In this document: piece by piece, positions 11,701 to 22,529 of the stretch | Layout: each line of letters opens with the position of its first letter | Numbering within the stretch: the stretch's first letter is position 1 | Origin: Guadua angustifolia | Lineage: Eukaryota; Streptophyta; Magnoliopsida; Poales; Poaceae | DNA length: 64,000 nt | Reading direction: 5' to 3' | Assembly: GCA_036346375.1 (NCBI GenBank) | Contig: CM070515.1 | Coordinates: 20,420,423-20,484,422 of the forward strand | Program-made: the position numbers and the translations under genes | Notes under the pieces: model-generated | Database searches by the model: none | Told to the model about the DNA's origin: nothing | The model's input: only the letters and a program-made list of their open reading frames with translations

Positions 11701-12233
11701 CTCCACAAAGAAGCCAAAACTCAACTGTTGCATGCTCAGAACCGAATGAAGCAGTATTATGATGGTAAGCATCGCGAAGAAAGGTTTGAAGTGGGCTCGT
11801 GGGTGTGGCTCAAGCTTCAACGACACCGGCAACAGTCCGCTCGCAGCCAATCCTCATGGTCCAAGTTGTCTCCTCGTTTTTATGGTCCTTTTCAGGTACT
11901 TCAGCGAGTCGGCGAAGTAGCCTACAAATTGCAGCTTCCGGAGAGCTCCCGCATTCATAATGTATTCCAAGTATCGTTGCTTAAACGCTTCAAGGGAATT
12001 CCTCCGGTGCAAGTGGTAGATCTTCCGGCCGAACTCCTGCCGACAACGGAGGTCGATCGACCTGAGCCATACAAGTTGCTAGCCCAGAGGTTCCTTGATG
12101 GCCATCGCCAATTCTTGGTGCACTGGACTGGGGAATCGGCAGATGAGGCGACATGGATGGATGCAATTGTTCTTCGGCGTTCATTTCCAGATTGTAAGCT
12201 TGAGGACAAGCTTAGTTTCGAGGGAGGGAGTGA
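8750..12233 (+). pseudogene. Chromovirus pol with chromodomain, frameshifted
   Basis: Domains in order: zinc knuckle (8796-8837); retropepsin with LIDSGSTHNF (DSG at 9017-9025); reverse transcriptase from about 9480 (KADGTWRFCVDYRRLN, FTKLDLRSGYHQ, FLVMPFGLSNA); RNase H (FEVECDASG near 10380, ADALSR near 10710); integrase with an HHCC finger (10979-11100) and DDE core (ADISMDF, SDRDPVF, GQTEVVNR); chromodomain (FLVHWTGESADEATW, about 12112-12160). Frame breaks lie at about 9953, where one base is missing in the FDD catalytic motif, at about 10312 and at about 11690-11740. Protease and integrase motifs are otherwise intact, so the copy may be fairly young or the consensus imperfect. Confidence 0.92.
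12220..12233 (+). promoter_or_regulatory. Polypurine tract of the chromovirus
   Basis: AGGGAGGGAGTGA lies directly before the 3' LTR start (TGTTATGG at 12234), where plus-strand priming occurs. Confidence 0.85.
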
Positions 12234-12646
12234 TGTTATGGCCGGCTGCGATAGAGTCTTCGTAAGATGCCGTGGGGCCGCTGCTTAAAGGAGGAAATCC
12301 TCAGGCGGCCACATGTGTTGCGTCCCTTTTGCGGTCTACATTAGTTAGGAAAAGGGGAAATAGAATCATTGTTAGTTAGGAAAGAATCGGTACGTTAGTG
12401 AGGAAAGAATGAGGAGGGAAGATCTGGTTGCATGCAAAGTCAAGGGAAGAGAATAAAGGGCGAGGAGAGAAACAGGGGAAGGACTTTTGGGCTAATCTTC
12501 ATTAGAGAATAAGGCGGTGGCTCCGAAAACAGCCTTACCCAAGGCGCCGTCTGTGACGGTGAGTTCTTCAACGTCCACTGCGACCTTGCCTCCTACGGGA
12601 ACCGAGCCTCACGAGTTGGTGCACTCATCTGTGTCGGCTTGTAACA
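12234..12646 (+). repeat. Chromovirus 3' LTR
   Basis: 413 bp from TGTTATGGCCGG to TTGTAACA. It is 7 bp shorter than the 5' LTR, and most differences sit in a few short GC-rich blocks rather than being scattered. Confidence 0.93.
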
Positions 12647-12651
12647 AATAT

Positions 12652-13109
12652 AATGCCCATTTCTCTGCTTATTAAAGAGGACCACCATTGTCGGTACAAG
12701 ATCAGATTGGATTGGATTGGATCTGGAAAAACAGTCCATGGGAAACATGAGTTTGAATGTTTGATACTAAGCCCCAAAAGTCGATCATCCGAATTGCAAT
12801 CAACAGAGCAGTATTTGACAAATGGAGCAACGAAGACGAAAAGAACTACTCACTTTATGTGCCATTCTAGCTTTCAAATTTTGTTTCTAAATACATATCA
12901 TTCTATAATTTTGATATAACTTTTAACTGGTTTTTTCTTTGCATACCCCTACCATTCATGATTCCTAATATTATTTATTACTGTGGAATATAGTGATAAA
13001 CACCATCCAAAAGCAATAAGTGAGATAACGAAGGAGGACAATTTAATCATTTGTACATATACCTTAGTTAAAGTGCATGCCATCTATTCACAAATAGTGA
13101 ACCTAAGCC
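12652..13109. other. No gene recognised
   Basis: AT-rich sequence right of the chromovirus. No coding, repeat or RNA signal was seen. Confidence 0.4.
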
Positions 13110-15350
13110 CCCACCAGGGTTCAAAATTTCGTCTAGGAGGATTTTCGCTGGCCCGGCGGTAGCGGTTTTCGTGGGAAACTGCTCAAAAACCGCGAAAACC
13201 GAACGGTTTACAAATTCAAACAATTTGAATTATGGTCAAATCTACACGCGAAACTGCGGTTTTTGATGAAAAACCGAGTAGTTTTTGGAGAAAACCACGA
13301 AAATTGATTGATGTTGGAAAAATGGGGGAAAATCCAAAAAAAGTGGAAATTTGCAAAAAATATTGTAAAATTTGTAAAAATACAGGGAAAGCTAAAATTT
13401 AGTAAAAATGTAATAAATATATAAATAAGGTATGTGAAAACATAAAAAAAATTCCAGAATGATCTCTCCTAAATTTGAAAAAAAATCGACATGACCTTTG
13501 CTATATTTTAGACAATTAGAAGTTGTAAATTAGGCATTTACTAATAATATGTCAATAAATAATCTTTCGTTGCAATACTATAATCACACAAGTGCAAAAA
13601 TATGCATTTACATAACTACATAGAAAAATTATTTGTAATTTCACTACCATTCATGTGTCAACATCATTTACATTATAATACCTTTCAATTAAAGTTGTGG
13701 AGTAGGCATAGGCATAGCTTCATTATTCTTCCATTATCGCAGAAATGCCATGTTCGACTTACATGAATGGAATGTTTGTAAAAAATTTTGCTTGCAATAA
13801 AATCAAATATATAATTGAAATAAAATTCTGGCATGACCTTTGCTATATTTATATTTGAACAAATAATCTTTCATTTCAATAACATTCATATATCAATCCA
13901 ATAGGTGCAAAAAAATAGGCATTTAAATATCAATACTATTCACATTTAGATACGTTTTAAGGTCAGCATATTTTCATCGTTCTTCCCACACAATTGGCAT
14001 GTTAGAACTGCATAAACAATATGTTAGTATAATATTAAGTTGCAATGAAATAAAATATGCAAATAAAACATTACCTTCGGGGCACGGGTAGTATTGTTGC
14101 GTGTACACTTGGTTGGCCATGTTGTATTCTTTAGTGGATATTAACACTTGCTCTGCCTTATAATCGTGCCAGCTTTGCCCTGTCCATATACTTGTCATTT
14201 GCCATTGTTGATACAACATGGCATAAAACTCAAGGTCGTGCCACTCGTAAACCCATTGCATGGGAGGTTGTACATGAGCATCGGGAATGGTGTGGTCATA
14301 GCTGTTATATGATCTATAGCTCCCTTGTGTCCCAGCAACGCTATAGGAACTAGAGCTGTCCTGTGGTGCACAGCTATCCTGTGGTACGCGTGCGCCCTTT
14401 CCTCCCCCTTAGTAGTTGTCCTCTGTGATTGAGGAGCGCCATGATCTCTATCCTGTGTTGCATGAGTATACTGCGACTCCCTTATAAATTCGATGAGTTG
14501 ATGCTCTTCTGATTGGTGCGTGGCAGGTATGGGGTATTGTCACCTCCATTGGTATCCGTCTTTAAGCTGCTATCATTGGACTCTTGGTATGGCGGACTCT
14601 GACAATCCCCACTCTTAGTAAAGTCATCACTTCCTACATAATGGGATTTATCTATGGCATGCTTTCACTTTTCTTTGGAGGATGCTCTACTTTTTGTTGT
14701 ATCCCTTCTCGGGACTGATTGGTGTTTCCTCTTCTCTATATAAGTATCCCCGACTGTCTTGTCTACCCATTCAGAGATGGTTTTAGCCTGTGTCCTTTCT
14801 TAACTCAGTAGGGTGAACCGGATCTGTGATAAGTTGTGATGGAAGAGGGGTGTCACTCTCTATATCCTCCTCATTAAGTAATGGGTCACCGTTGGATCTT
14901 TCTTTGTCCATCCACTATCATATCTGGTTTGCATCGTCGCATAGTGTTAGCTCCATAAGCCACTGGATTGGATCGTCTTCATTTGAACGCCTTTGATTTT
15001 CTATAGTTTGAATTCGAAGCCGAAGGTTGTAGTTGACGTACATCAGTTTATGTAGCTTCTTGTATGACAAGCGATTGTAGATTTTTGTGTGGATGAATGC
15101 AAATATACTCCAGTTGCACTCACAACCGCTAGAAGATGCGCATTGCGACAGGAGACATATGGCAAACTGCTGAAGGGTGTGTGCTGCAAATTAACGAATA
15201 AAATAGTTAGTACTGACGATAGTACCATTACATTTGAGACGGTGCAAGAAAAATACCAAGAGATGTTTTGCCATCTTATGCCATCCTCGCAGCTAGAGTT
15301 GATGAGAATGATCCAACCTTCCTTCTAAAAATGTCGGTGTCATGAAGAGC
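13110..15350 (-). mobile_element. hAT transposon remnant with broken transposase
   Basis: Read on the minus strand, 15350-14900 contains a hAT transposase C-terminus in pieces: AGLNPRTAYAYGTINTFLP upstream, then CLLSQCASSSGCECNWSIFA and FIHTKIYNRLSYKKLHKLM, the conserved dimerisation core. Further left follow an Asp/Ser/Gly-rich tail and a reading frame at 14261-13974 (MQWVYEWHDLEFYAML). Two to three introns or frame breaks interrupt it. The left part (13140-13330) is rich in CGGTTTTCG/AAAACCG motifs typical of hAT subterminal regions, and CAGGGTTCAAAATTTCG near 13118 could be the terminal repeat. A matching right end was not found. Confidence 0.65.
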
Positions 15351-16118
15351 TTGCATGGCGCTTTCAGTATCATCAGCAAGCGCTTCAAAGGTATCCCGGA
15401 GATTTGGTAAAAAGGTGTTGATCGTGCCGTAAGCGTAGGCAGTCCGTGGGTTTAAGCCAGCAGTTGTATGATGTAAAACGAAGCATATCAATACAAGTAT
15501 GTAACATATGTTCAATTGCAATGTAATGTGTTGTAGGAAGAATATATTACGGCATTCATATAAAGTATCGCGTTAAGTCATCCATTCATCGGTCCACCAT
15601 ATTTATGTATATGTCTTTTGTTGATGGAGACTCATAAACCAAACAAAATAAAGTACAACAATTACATTATGTGTACATTAATTCAACTTCAGAAGAGTAC
15701 TAACAAAACCAATTACCTTGCTCAAGTACGAGGCATCCTTGAAAGTATCTAGGCCCCAATTTCGTTGTGGTTTGGGTAATTAATAACAATCAAGGTTAAA
15801 GGACTAACTCTTTCTGTCTGAGTATATTGAAAACAGGTTGGTCCAAAGAACGAAGAATGTAGAAGCATGAAATGGATGAGGAAAAGGAGTTAGCATCATG
15901 AAAAAGTAACCAAGGTACAAAGATTAAGGTTTCATTTTCTAGTTTTTTTGCCGATCTTGGTGTTGAAGACAGATTGGGTTACTAGGATTAGTCGCCATAC
16001 TATCAACAGGGATTTGGTCAATAGCTTAGACTCTAAAAGGTGCATCCAAAATGGCTCACTAATATTGATAGTTTATTTTTTGCATCAAAACTTTCTTGAA
16101 GACATGCTTTATATATGG
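15351..16118. other. No gene recognised
   Basis: The first part may still belong to the hAT remnant. From about 15700 to 16118 nothing identifiable was seen. Confidence 0.35.
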
Positions 16119-16297
16119 ATGCGGCACTACTGGTTAGTTAGTGCGGTATTGCCGACTTTTGCGGTAGTACCGGCCGAATACCTGCGATAGTTTTTTTACT
16201 GAAGGCTGTATTTTAACGTTACAGAGTCCGGCACTACCGGAGCAATAGAGCAGTAGTGCCGCTTTTAGCGGTAATACCGCACTAATACCTACGGTAG
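16119..16297 (+). repeat. Left piece of a split copia LTR (Maximus/SIRE-like)
   Basis: GCGGTAGTACCGG-type repeats recur here and at 26560-26700, on either side of a complete Ty3 element. The natural reading is one copia 5' LTR interrupted by the later Ty3 insertion. The LTR start near TGCGGCACTACTGG is approximate. Confidence 0.6.
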
Positions 16298-16948
16298 TGA
16301 CGAGGGCTGAGAACTCCATGACCAGCCGGCGTGCGGTCAACGGATTCCCAAGCTCGGAAGGCCCCGACCGCACTGGTGCAAGATCGGGCGCCCGACTCGA
16401 AGCGCTGAGCACAGTTCGAGCTCGACCAAGACGACTCGAAGTTCGAAGCGGGTCTCATCTGCCTCGTCCGCCTAGGATTTCGGATCCGCATTTGACCGAC
16501 AGCTTCAGAGCGGGTCATGGGGTGACTAAGAGTGCGCAAGTTCGGGGCAAGTGGCGCGCCCCTCAAGGTGCACGGAGGCCCCTTCCCAAGGATCGCTCCC
16601 GTTCATGACAGAGGAAGTATAAAGACCAAGGACGATGAGCTCGGGGGACAAAGACAACACAAAGACACACAAAGCACTGAGCTAGGAATCACCATTCTTG
16701 TCTTGAGTTGTAAACATTTCTCTGACACCCAAATAATAGAATCACCGCCGCAAGGCGACTGGAGTAGAGCTATTACCTTCACAGGGGCTCGAACCAGTAT
16801 AAACTCTTGTCTCGTGCTCGTTGTCGCCTTGCTCCGACCCTCACCGCGATCGATTTTCTTCCTTCATTCGAGCAAAATGCAGCTCGGGTCCCATAAACTC
16901 TCTGACCCCTACCTCTTTTCTTGCGGTTGACGATCTCGATCGTCGACA
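16298..16948 (+). repeat. Tat element 5' LTR
   Basis: 651 bp, starting TGACGAGGGCTGAGAACTCC and ending CGTCGACA. It matches 25840-26492 except for short scrambled clusters. Confidence 0.9.
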
Positions 16949-16950
16949 GC

Positions 16951-16969
16951 TGGCGCCCACCGTGGGGCC
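16951..16969 (+). promoter_or_regulatory. PBS-like site of the Tat element
   Basis: TGGCGCCCACCGTGGGGCC lies two bases after the 5' LTR. The TGGCGCC start is the common PBS signature of plant Tat/Athila-type Ty3 elements. Confidence 0.8.
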
Positions 16970-17949
16970 CGATTGTTTTGTTTTTCGCAGAACGACACCA
17001 AGACTCCGTGAGCATGGCGCCTTCATTGATGGATTTTCCTTGAGAACGGACTCACTCCGTCCCTATTCACGCCTCACCACCGCCGCTCGGCAAAGACGCT
17101 CGTGGCGGACGGTCAAGCGCCGAGGAATGCGGATGACCGAGATCCGCAGACCGGAGGACGCCGCCGAATGGTGCAAGTTGCCATCAACCAAGCCATAATA
17201 AAGACTCCGGCGGAGGCCCAGAGAAGGCCAAGACATCTTCCGAGCCACCCAAGCTCCCTCATCGGGAACGCCCGCGCTTATCGCCGGTCATGGCTAACCC
17301 CGATAGGGCGAGGTCGGAGCTCTTCGCCGAGCCTCGCCGAAGAACTCGACGGCTGCGACCGAGGTGGCACCTCCGCAAAGATCGGTCAACACTCGGGACC
17401 CGCCCGAGAAGTAATGATAACACGTCGCGCCATCACCGCGTCGGACACCTCCTCGCGCAGAGTTAGCCCCTGCAAACAAGCAGCTCGGGCGAGGCTCGAC
17501 GCAGACACGCCGGCGTCCCACAGCACCGCGCCACCAGACCAGCTGAGCCGAGCCGCCCGAAGTCGATCGGCACCGGTCACGGACCTCTCCCGGACGCTCG
17601 CCCAGCGCCAGAGGGTCCGTGGACCGCTGCGTTACCAACCAGTGATTCCGTGCTTCGGCGCCATGGTCGTTCCGCCGGAGGTCGGCCGCCGGGAGCCTCG
17701 ACCGAAGTCCGGCAAGAAGAGGATCTTGTCGGCGATGACCACGACCGGCGCACTGTTCCGCCCTACGGCCAGATGGGCGACTCGACGGCCTTCGCGTCGA
17801 TGGCGGCCGCCCGGCTCAAGCCCGCGCCGATCGAAGGCCGACGGGACCAAGAACCCCGACGAAGTTCTCGTCCATCTATTCGACCGCCATCCTTGCGCCG
17901 GAGGGACGAGCTCGTAATGGCAAACTACCTCCCGATTACGTTTCCGACG

Positions 17950-18620
17950 GGCCGCTAGGACTGGCTTTTAATCGGCTTCGGTTCCTTCAAGTCGTGGCGC
18001 CAGATCAGAACGCCTTCGCTCCAACTTCCAGAGTTGTTACGAGCGGCGGCAGGAGAAAGACCTGGATCGTGTCATCCAGGGGAAGAACGAGCCACTGCGC
18101 GATTTTGTGCGGCGATTCATCCGCACAAGGAACCTGATCCCGAGCATTTCTGACAAAGCCGTCATCAAGGCCTTCAAGTTCGGGGTCCGCGATCGACGCC
18201 TCACCGAAGACCTGGAGATCACCTCGAGGCTCGGCGTCAACAAACTTTTCCGCATGGCGGAGCGGTACGCGGACGCAGACGATGCCGTCCGCTGGAAACG
18301 CGACTACGACCAAGGTAAGCTTGGTCTGAATCAAACAGAGGCCGGCCCGTCCAATTCCAGGGGCGCCGACCAAGGCGCCACCACCAAGAAGCGAAGCGCC
18401 GATCGCAGAGGTGGCGAGGACACTGCATGGTGGTCGCCTCGGCGGATGGCCGCCGCGGAGGTCCTCGAGGTCCGAGGCCAAGCTCGGAGGATTCTAAGCC
18501 TCGCCAAGGTCGACCCGACCACACCAGCGAAGAGCCACCAAAGAGAGGGCCAATCGTGCGGTCCCCGACGGACGATGCTCGGCAATGGGGTCGAGGGGCA
18601 CGCGGTATGACGAAACAAAG
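17950..18620 (+). pseudogene. Tat element gag (decayed)
   Basis: In the frame starting 18107 the capsid segment reads IRTRNLIPSISDKAVIKAF, then FGVRDRRLTEDLEI and KLFRMAERYADADDA, a typical Tat-clade gag. Its upstream part (YERRQEKDLDRVIQGKNEPL) is in another frame between 18020 and 18105. The sequence between 16970 and 17950 is GC-rich and open in several frames but gave no recognisable domain. Confidence 0.75.
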
Positions 18621-19019
18621 TTCGTCTTTTCCACAGGCGGTCGGCCACGATCTGCGGGACTGCAGGCTTGGCGTAAGCTAGACGCCTTCTCGATGGGCGG
18701 GTGAGATGCCCATGCTCCGAGGATGACCACCACCGGCCGGGTGAACGCCCGTGCGGAGCACGATGACCTCGACCGAGTTCCAAAGCAGGCGAAGCCGGAT
18801 CGATGTCATCTTCGGTGGCTCGTCGGCCTACCGACCAGCGCGCGAGGTCAAGGCCGCCACAGCACCATCTACTGTGTCGCCATTGAAGCACAATCAACAG
18901 CCACGCAAGTGGACCGGGCCACCATCACCTTCTCCCGGAGGATGCTCTCCCGTGTATGGCTCGAGACCTAAAGACCGCCTTGGTCGTGACCCCGACCATC
19001 AGCAACACCACTGGCCGGT

Positions 19020-19370
19020 CGGCGTCATGGTCGATGGCGGCAGCTTCTTAACTTGTTGCAAGCGAGGCGCCGACCGGATGCAAATTCCCCGGTCGAAGGT
19101 CAAGAGCATCACCATACCATTCTTCGGGATAGTCCCCGGGAGTTCGACCACCCCTTGGGGCAAGTTGTCTTGCCCGTCACCTTCGGTGGCTCTGACAACT
19201 TTCGCACCGAGCTAATCACCTTCGAGGTGGTCGAGGGTGACCTCCCGTACAACGCCATCCTCGGGCGACCTGCCTTGGTCAAATTCATGGCTGCCAACCA
19301 TTATGGCCATCGGTGCATGAAGTTACCTGGCCCCAACGGTGTCATCACCGCGGGGCGACCTAAAGCGGCG
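19020..19370 (+). pseudogene. Tat element protease (decayed)
   Basis: Frames here combine VDGGSF (Asp of the retropepsin motif, Tat-style D-G-G-S), then DNFRTELITFEVVEGDLPYN and AILGRPALVKFMA, ending KLPGPNGVITAG. The pieces lie in two frames. Confidence 0.75.
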
Positions 19371-19639
19371 CGATGGTCGTGGAGACCAAGGCCTTGGCTC
19401 TTGCAGAGCATGCTTGCCCAAATACGATCGAGGAGACGACGAAGAACGCCCGCCCGATGGGCGGCGATACACCTAGCGGGGCAACAAAGGCCGTGCCGCC
19501 GACGAGAGCTACCCGACCAAAAAGGCCCACGCTCGGCGAGCCGAGTTCCAATAGGAACTCGAGCTCGCTCACCTTCCTTCACGCCAACAAGGGTATATTC
19601 GCTGGGAGCCCGCGGATATGCCCGGCGTCCCGAGGAGGT

Positions 19640-21070
19640 GATTGAGCACAAGCCGCAGTGGATCCGGCCCCGACCAGGCGCCAAAAACTGCGTCGCTTCT
19701 CCCGGAGAAAGTCGCAGCTCATCAAGGAGAACCTTGACAAGCTCCTCGAAGGCCGGCTTCATTCGTGAGATTAACTACTCCGAGTGGCCGCCAACCCGAT
19801 CATCGTGCGTAAGAAGGGAGGAAAGTGGAGAATGTGCGTCGACCATACGGGTTAAACTTCGGCTTGCGAAGGACAATTTCGCTTCAAGATCAACCGATCG
19901 TGGACTCCACCGCAAATGCCAAGATGCCGAGCTTCTTGGATGCTTACTCAGATACCACCGATCAAGTGGCGGTCGACGACGAGAGCAAGACTTCCTTCAT
20001 CACGCCGCTTGGCACCTATTGCTATACGACCATGTCCTTGGTCTGCGCAATGCGGGGCCACTTTTCAACGATCGATGACCAAGACTTTCGAGCCCCAGAC
20101 GGGCGAAACCTTGAGGTCTACGTGGGCGACATCATCGTCAAAAGCCCGCCGAGGGCGACCACGTCATGACCTCGAAGAGACCTTCGCCAACCCGAACAGC
20201 ACAAGATCAAGCTCAACCCCGAGAAGTGCGTGTTCTGCGGCGTCCGTAAGGTGCTCGGCTACATGATCGGGGCTCGGGGTTGGCCCAAACCCGAGAAGAT
20301 CGAGGCGATCGAAAAGATGGCACCCCGACCTCGATCAAGCGGTGCAAAGCCTCATCGCCGCATGGCCGCCCTCAGCGAGTTCATCTCGAGGCTCGGCGGC
20401 GCTGGCTCCCTGCTTCTTCCAAACCTTGCACAAGCACGGGCTTCAATGGACTCAGAGGCTCAACGATCCTTCGACGACCAAGGCGCACTGCTGCCCCCAC
20501 CCTCCTTACAACACCACAACCGGCACACTCGTGGTCGCCCCGAGCAACTTCCGCTCGGGGACATCCCGAGGAACCCGGAGGGCGACGGGCGAATCGCCAA
20601 GTGGACCATGGAACTGGCGGCGTTCGACGTCCGTGTCGTGGCACGCACGATCAGAAGTCGCAAGTGCTCGCCGACTTCATGGTCGAAAGCAGACGTCGCG
20701 AGCCGCCTCCCGAGCTTCAAGTCGAAGACGAAAAGCCACAGGTCATGTTCTTCGACGGCTCGAGATCCTTCAAGCGCCGGGCCGGATCCTTATCCTCACC
20801 CAGCGGCGACAAATTGAGGTATCGAATTCATTTTGGCTTCTCAACGACCAATAATGTGGCGAGTACGAAGCCCTCTTGGCCGGTTTACGAGCTTGCAAGG
20901 CCTTGGGCGGCGCCGCCGTCGCGGAAGGGCAACTCCCTACTGCCGTCAACCGCTCAATAAGGACTACCAAAGGTTTCGGAGACTCGATGGCAAAGTACCT
21001 CGCCGAGGCACGCAAGATGGAGAAGTGGTTCCGAACTTGGAGATCAAGCACATCCCCAGGAAGGACAACT
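19640..21070 (+). pseudogene. Tat element reverse transcriptase and RNase H, inactive active site
   Basis: RT motifs appear across several frames: GFIREINYSEWP (about 19760), VRKKGGKWRMCVDH (about 19810), KTSFITPLGTYCYTTM (about 19990) and EVYVGDIIVKS at about 20110-20145. The catalytic YVDD is YVGD here (20119-20130, second residue Gly). RNase H and connection pieces follow: AKWTMELAAFDVRV (about 20600), VMFFDGS (about 20745) and IPRKDNSSADFLSKLGSS (about 21060). Many frameshifts make it non-coding as read. Confidence 0.75.
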
Positions 21071-21099
21071 CCAGCGCGGACTTCCTCTCCAAGCTCGGC

Positions 21100-21420
21100 T
21101 CTTCCGCTTGTTCGTGGTCACCAGGTACGGGGTTCCATGCAAAATTATCACTGACAACGGTACCCAGTTTACCAGTGAGTTGTTCCAGGAGTTTTGCGAG
21201 GAACTCGGCATTAAGATATGCTTCGCTTCGGTGGCTCACCCCCAGAGCAACGGCGCAGCAGAACGAGCCAACGGACAAATCGTCCAGTAGGCGTCAAGAA
21301 ACGAAGGCAGATGAGCTCGACCGACACGGCAAGGCCCGGGTGGGCGAACTTTCCACCGCCCTATGGTCTATTCGACCACAACAAGCCGAGCCACGTGGTC
21401 CACACCCTTCCAAATGTTGA
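21100..21420 (+). pseudogene. Tat element integrase core fragment
   Basis: The frame 21108-21290 carries FVVTRYGVPCKIITDNGTQF and VAHPQSNGAAERANGQI, the second Asp and the Glu region of the DDE core. The zinc finger and first Asp are missing between the RNase H end and this point, so the integrase N-terminal half has been deleted. It is followed out of frame by a segment resembling ELDRHGKARVGELSTALW. Confidence 0.8.
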
Positions 21421-22529
21421 TGCACTGCCGCCCCGCCTCCCGAGGTCCTGGCTGGCTCTGCCAGGTCACTTGGTCGACCAAATCGACTTCGAGCACGAAC
21501 GGTCTCGACCTTACCTCGCAGAAGAAGTAAGATGCCGTGCCTTTGCTACGATCCACGACTACCCGCAAGCTCTTCGCAGACATGCGCCTCGCAGATGCGA
21601 CCTAGAAGCTCCTTGTTGGGGACCCAGCCCCGAGGCGGATTCAGAGCTCGCCCAAAGACCAACAAGTTATCCCCATGGGGAGGGCCCCTATAGAGTTGTT
21701 TCAACAGATCGCACGGGCTTACTGGCTAGCGATGCCCGATGGCGAGAGCTCTCTAGCTCGTGGAATATAGATCACCGAAGTTTTATGTGTAAACTCTATG
21801 CCTCACATTTCAATAAAGCCGGTCTTTCATTTTTCCCTTTCTTATGTCCGCTTCCACTTATGATGTCGCTATTTCTTTTCGATGGTTCCTCGCTCGCTTG
21901 TCGAACATCGACCTTAATGCGCAAGCGCATTTGCTCCTGGCCTAAGTGACGCAGTTTGACGCTCACCCCAGCCGACGAGCTAAACGTAGTTTAATCTCTT
22001 CGCAACCTAGCTCTTCCTCGCGTTCGGCTCGAGCTGAGAGCCTCACCGCTTTAGTTGTCGGGCGATGTGCATGGTCGCGAGAGCCGTTCGAGCACTAACC
22101 TACTTAACAATGACCGCTTCGTGCCCTTCTACCTTTGCGGTTTGTTCCTCCACTTTGCAGGTCGTGGCCCCTCGTCCATATTTAAGTCTTGTGCCCGTGG
22201 CACGCGTCGCCCGACCTCGGGCCCAACGGGGGCTGGATAAGGCTACCCTATCGGCGCACGACCTAGAAAGCACGGGAATGGCTAACAAGCGAAGCAAGAA
22301 AGATTTCAAGTATCCCCAAGCTACGGATTTACAACAGGGATGAGGTTTCTTTGTACACCAAAAACAAACCACTTCATTAGTACATTCCTTGCTTTTGATG
22401 TTTCTTCTGGTCGGCCATCTCGCGGGCAAGCTTTTCTCCGCCGAGCCGGGCCACTTTTGCCTTCGTGGTTGCGATCTCACCGAGCCGGAGGGCTTGCTGA
22501 AGCATCCACGGCCGACGCCGCTCGCCTTC

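Larger units (their letters stand above)
7175..12651 (+). mobile_element. Complete Ty3/gypsy chromovirus with LTRs and 5-bp target duplication
   Basis: The element spans 7180-12646 (5467 bp) between exact AATAT target duplications (7175-7179 and 12647-12651). It has two similar LTRs (7180-7599 and 12234-12646), an initiator-Met PBS right after the left LTR and a purine tract before the right LTR. The order gag, protease, reverse transcriptase, RNase H, integrase, chromodomain marks it as a chromovirus. The C-terminal LEDKL..EGGSDVM spelling suggests a Reina-like clade, tentatively. Several frameshifts make it non-functional as read here. Confidence 0.95.

Noticed and set aside
17102..17917. 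271-codon plus-strand open frame
   Set aside because: It lies in GC-rich Tat leader sequence with long open frames on several strands and has no recognisable domain.
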